Shown piece after piece: positions 46,980 to 47,769 of a DNA stretch of 47,769 bases; the first letter of the stretch is position 1, and each line of letters opens with the position of its first letter. The notes under the pieces are model-generated. The model was not told the origin of the DNA. It saw nothing but the letters and a program-made list of their open reading frames with translations, and ran no database searches. Source of the stretch: Dethiosulfatibacter aminovorans DSM 17477 (lineage in GTDB: Bacteria > Bacillota > Clostridia > Tissierellales > Dethiosulfatibacteraceae). The position numbers and the translations under genes are program-made. Where the stretch lies: contig NZ_FQZL01000031.1 in the NCBI RefSeq assembly GCF_900142005.1, positions 1-47,769 of the forward strand, written 5' to 3'.

Positions 46980-47003
46980 ACGGGATCTTTATCTCGTTTT
47001 TTT
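46976..47003. terminator. bidirectional intrinsic terminator
   Basis: A 7-bp stem, ACGGGAT/ATCTCGT (46980-46986 and 46991-46997), with a 4-nt loop is flanked by T-runs for both directions: seven T on the plus strand and TTTTTA on the minus strand. It lies between the tRNA cluster and the BREX operon. Confidence 0.7.
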
Positions 47004-47005
47004 GA

Positions 47006-47027
47006 TTAGTTCCCATTTAGTTCCCAT
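47006..47027. repeat. tandem 11-bp direct repeat
   Basis: TTAGTTCCCAT occurs twice in tandem (47006-47016 and 47017-47027), just downstream of the tRNA-Arg gene in its direction of transcription. It could be a remnant of an att site or integrase tail. Confidence 0.6.
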
Positions 47028-47059
47028 TTTTGCATTTTTGAGTATTTTTTGGGGTTTTA

Positions 47060-47088
47060 CAAAAAATAAAAAAAGAGCTATAAGCTCT
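47060..47088 (-). terminator. intrinsic terminator of the tRNA operon
   Basis: On the minus strand AGAGCT-TAT-AGCTCT is followed by seven T, then A, then six T. It lies about 20 bp past the tRNA-Arg 3' end. Confidence 0.85.
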
Positions 47089-47108
47089 CTGTTTCAAAGG
47101 TTGTACTA

Positions 47109-47185
47109 TGGTGCACCCTGCAAGATTCGAACTCGCGACCTTCTGATTCGTAGTCAGACACTCTATCCAACTGAGCTAAGGGTGC
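47109..47185 (-). tRNA. tRNA-Arg (ACG)
   Basis: Full cloverleaf on the minus strand: acceptor GCACCCT pairs with AGGGTGC, the anticodon loop is CTACGAA, the T-arm is GTTCGAATC, the discriminator is A, and the 3' CCA is encoded. It is the last tRNA of the cluster and a possible integration site for the island. Confidence 0.96.
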
Positions 47186-47196
47186 GAAAGTACAGT

Positions 47197-47270
47197 TGGA
47201 GGCGCCACCCAGATTTGAACTGGGGGTGAAGGAGTTGCAGTCCTCTGCCTTACCACTTGGCTATGGCGCC
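47197..47270 (-). tRNA. tRNA-Cys (GCA)
   Basis: Cloverleaf on the minus strand with acceptor GGCGCC, anticodon loop CTGCAAC (GCA), T-arm GTTCAAATC, the U73 discriminator usual for tRNA-Cys, and an encoded CCA. Confidence 0.95.
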
Positions 47271-47283
47271 ACAAATTTGAAAA

Positions 47284-47361
47284 TGGGGTGGATAATGGGA
47301 TTCGAACCCACGACCCCCGGAACCACAATCCGGTGCTCTAACCAGCTGAGCTATATCCACC
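47284..47361 (-). tRNA. tRNA-His (GTG)
   Basis: Cloverleaf on the minus strand with anticodon loop TTGTGGT (GTG). The extra G at position -1 faces C73, the identity element of tRNA-His. CCA is encoded. Confidence 0.96.
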
Positions 47362-47382
47362 ATAATTAAATAAAATTTTTCT

Positions 47383-47456
47383 TGGAGCGGGTGAAGGGAA
47401 TCGAACCCTCGCGACTGGCTTGGAAGGCCAGGGCTCTACCACTGAGCTACACCCGC
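47383..47456 (-). tRNA. tRNA-Gly (TCC)
   Basis: Cloverleaf on the minus strand with acceptor GCGGGTG/CACCCGC, anticodon loop CTTCCAA (TCC), discriminator T and an encoded CCA. It is the first tRNA after an internal promoter. Confidence 0.96.
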
Positions 47457-47510
47457 GTAACCATCAAGCCTTTGCTTTTCGCTCATATTTCCAAATCAGA
47501 TACTTAATAT

Positions 47511-47538
47511 ATTATAATATAATTTCTTGATTTGTCAA
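47511..47538 (-). promoter_or_regulatory. promoter of the Gly-His-Cys-Arg tRNA operon
   Basis: On the minus strand a perfect TTGACA (complement of 47533-47538) and a perfect TATAAT (complement of 47511-47516) are separated by 16 nt, about 55 bp before tRNA-Gly. The four downstream tRNA genes form one unit that ends at the terminator near 47060. Confidence 0.88.
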
Positions 47539-47546
47539 TATTTTTT

Positions 47547-47622
<76 letters not shown>

Positions 47623-47638
47623 ACATTGATGCTTTTAA

Positions 47639-47715
47639 TGGCGACCTGGAAGGGACTCGAACCCTCGACCTCCAGCGTGACAGGCTGGCATTCTAACCAA
47701 CTGAACTACCAGGCC
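47639..47715 (-). tRNA. tRNA-Asp (GTC)
   Basis: Cloverleaf on the minus strand with acceptor GGCCTGG/CCAGGTC (one G-U pair), anticodon loop CTGTCAC (GTC), discriminator G and an encoded CCA. It is transcribed from upstream, outside the window, with tRNA-Thr. Confidence 0.96.
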
Positions 47716-47769
47716 GCAATATTAGTTTTTTTCAGCTCAGGAAACTATATTTGCATAATCCCTTGAAGC

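Larger units (their letters stand above)
46989..47096 (-). pseudogene. possible 3' remnant of an integrase gene
   Basis: On the minus strand a short frame ends at the TAA at 46989 and reads KNAKMGTKWELIKKTR at its end. Such MGTKxEL-type tails are familiar from phage-type integrases inserted beside tRNA genes, and the tail is encoded by a tandem 11-bp repeat (47006-47027). There is no upstream coding region, only the tRNA-Arg terminator, so at best it is a leftover. The assignment is weak. Confidence 0.3.

Noticed and set aside
47002..47229. A 75-codon plus-strand frame
   Set aside because: It runs antisense through two tRNA genes and a terminator, a frequent annotation artefact.

Overview
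The window looks like a chromosomal segment of an AT-rich, low-GC Gram-positive bacterium, most likely a member of the Clostridia (Bacillota). The grounds are a 16S rRNA 5' end of that type, strong AGGAGG-type ribosome binding sites, near-perfect TTGACA/TATAAT promoters in front of the rRNA and tRNA genes, and a cyclic-di-GMP-I riboswitch. I cannot name a genus. Both ends hold stable-RNA genes on the minus strand. At the left are the first ~127 nt of a 16S rRNA gene with four tandem promoters (about 311-653). At the right are six tRNA genes (Arg-ACG, Cys-GCA, His-GTG, Gly-TCC, Thr-TGT, Asp-GTC; 47109-47715). Between them lies about 43 kb of accessory DNA that reads almost entirely as one defence island, nearly all transcribed leftward.

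Left flank (0.9-3.8 kb): a small cysteine-rich protein and a tandem GNAT acetyltransferase on the plus strand; a decayed integrase C-terminus; then a degenerate GGDEF-EAL protein on the minus strand behind a c-di-GMP-I riboswitch. Its EAL domain lacks two metal-site residues, so it may sense rather than degrade c-di-GMP.

4.5-9.0 kb: three overlapping genes encode two different dynamin-like GTPases and a small coiled-coil protein with a C-terminal membrane anchor. 9.1-17.5 kb: an ADP-ribosylglycohydrolase, a von Willebrand A protein, a macrodomain protein, a roughly 1,600-residue DEDDh exonuclease-RecQ-UvrD fusion, and a protein I do not firmly recognise. This block has two ADP-ribose erasers and no visible ADP-ribosyl transferase.

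17.7-25.6 kb: a complete Wadjet (JetD-A-B-C) anti-plasmid condensin system, followed by a truncated AbiH gene. 25.6-30.6 kb: an ABC-type ATPase with a small PD-(D/E)XK-like partner, then a nuclease-STAND NTPase that resembles Cap4/Avs proteins. 30.7-46.2 kb: a type I BREX operon in the order HTH regulator, brxA, brxB, brxC, unknown gene, pglX, HEPN-motif gene, pglZ, brxL. Two of its genes are not part of the standard six.

The best candidates for undescribed biology are the two-dynamin operon, the ADP-ribose-eraser/helicase block, and the two extra genes inside BREX. All functional statements come from motifs read by eye; no database search was run.
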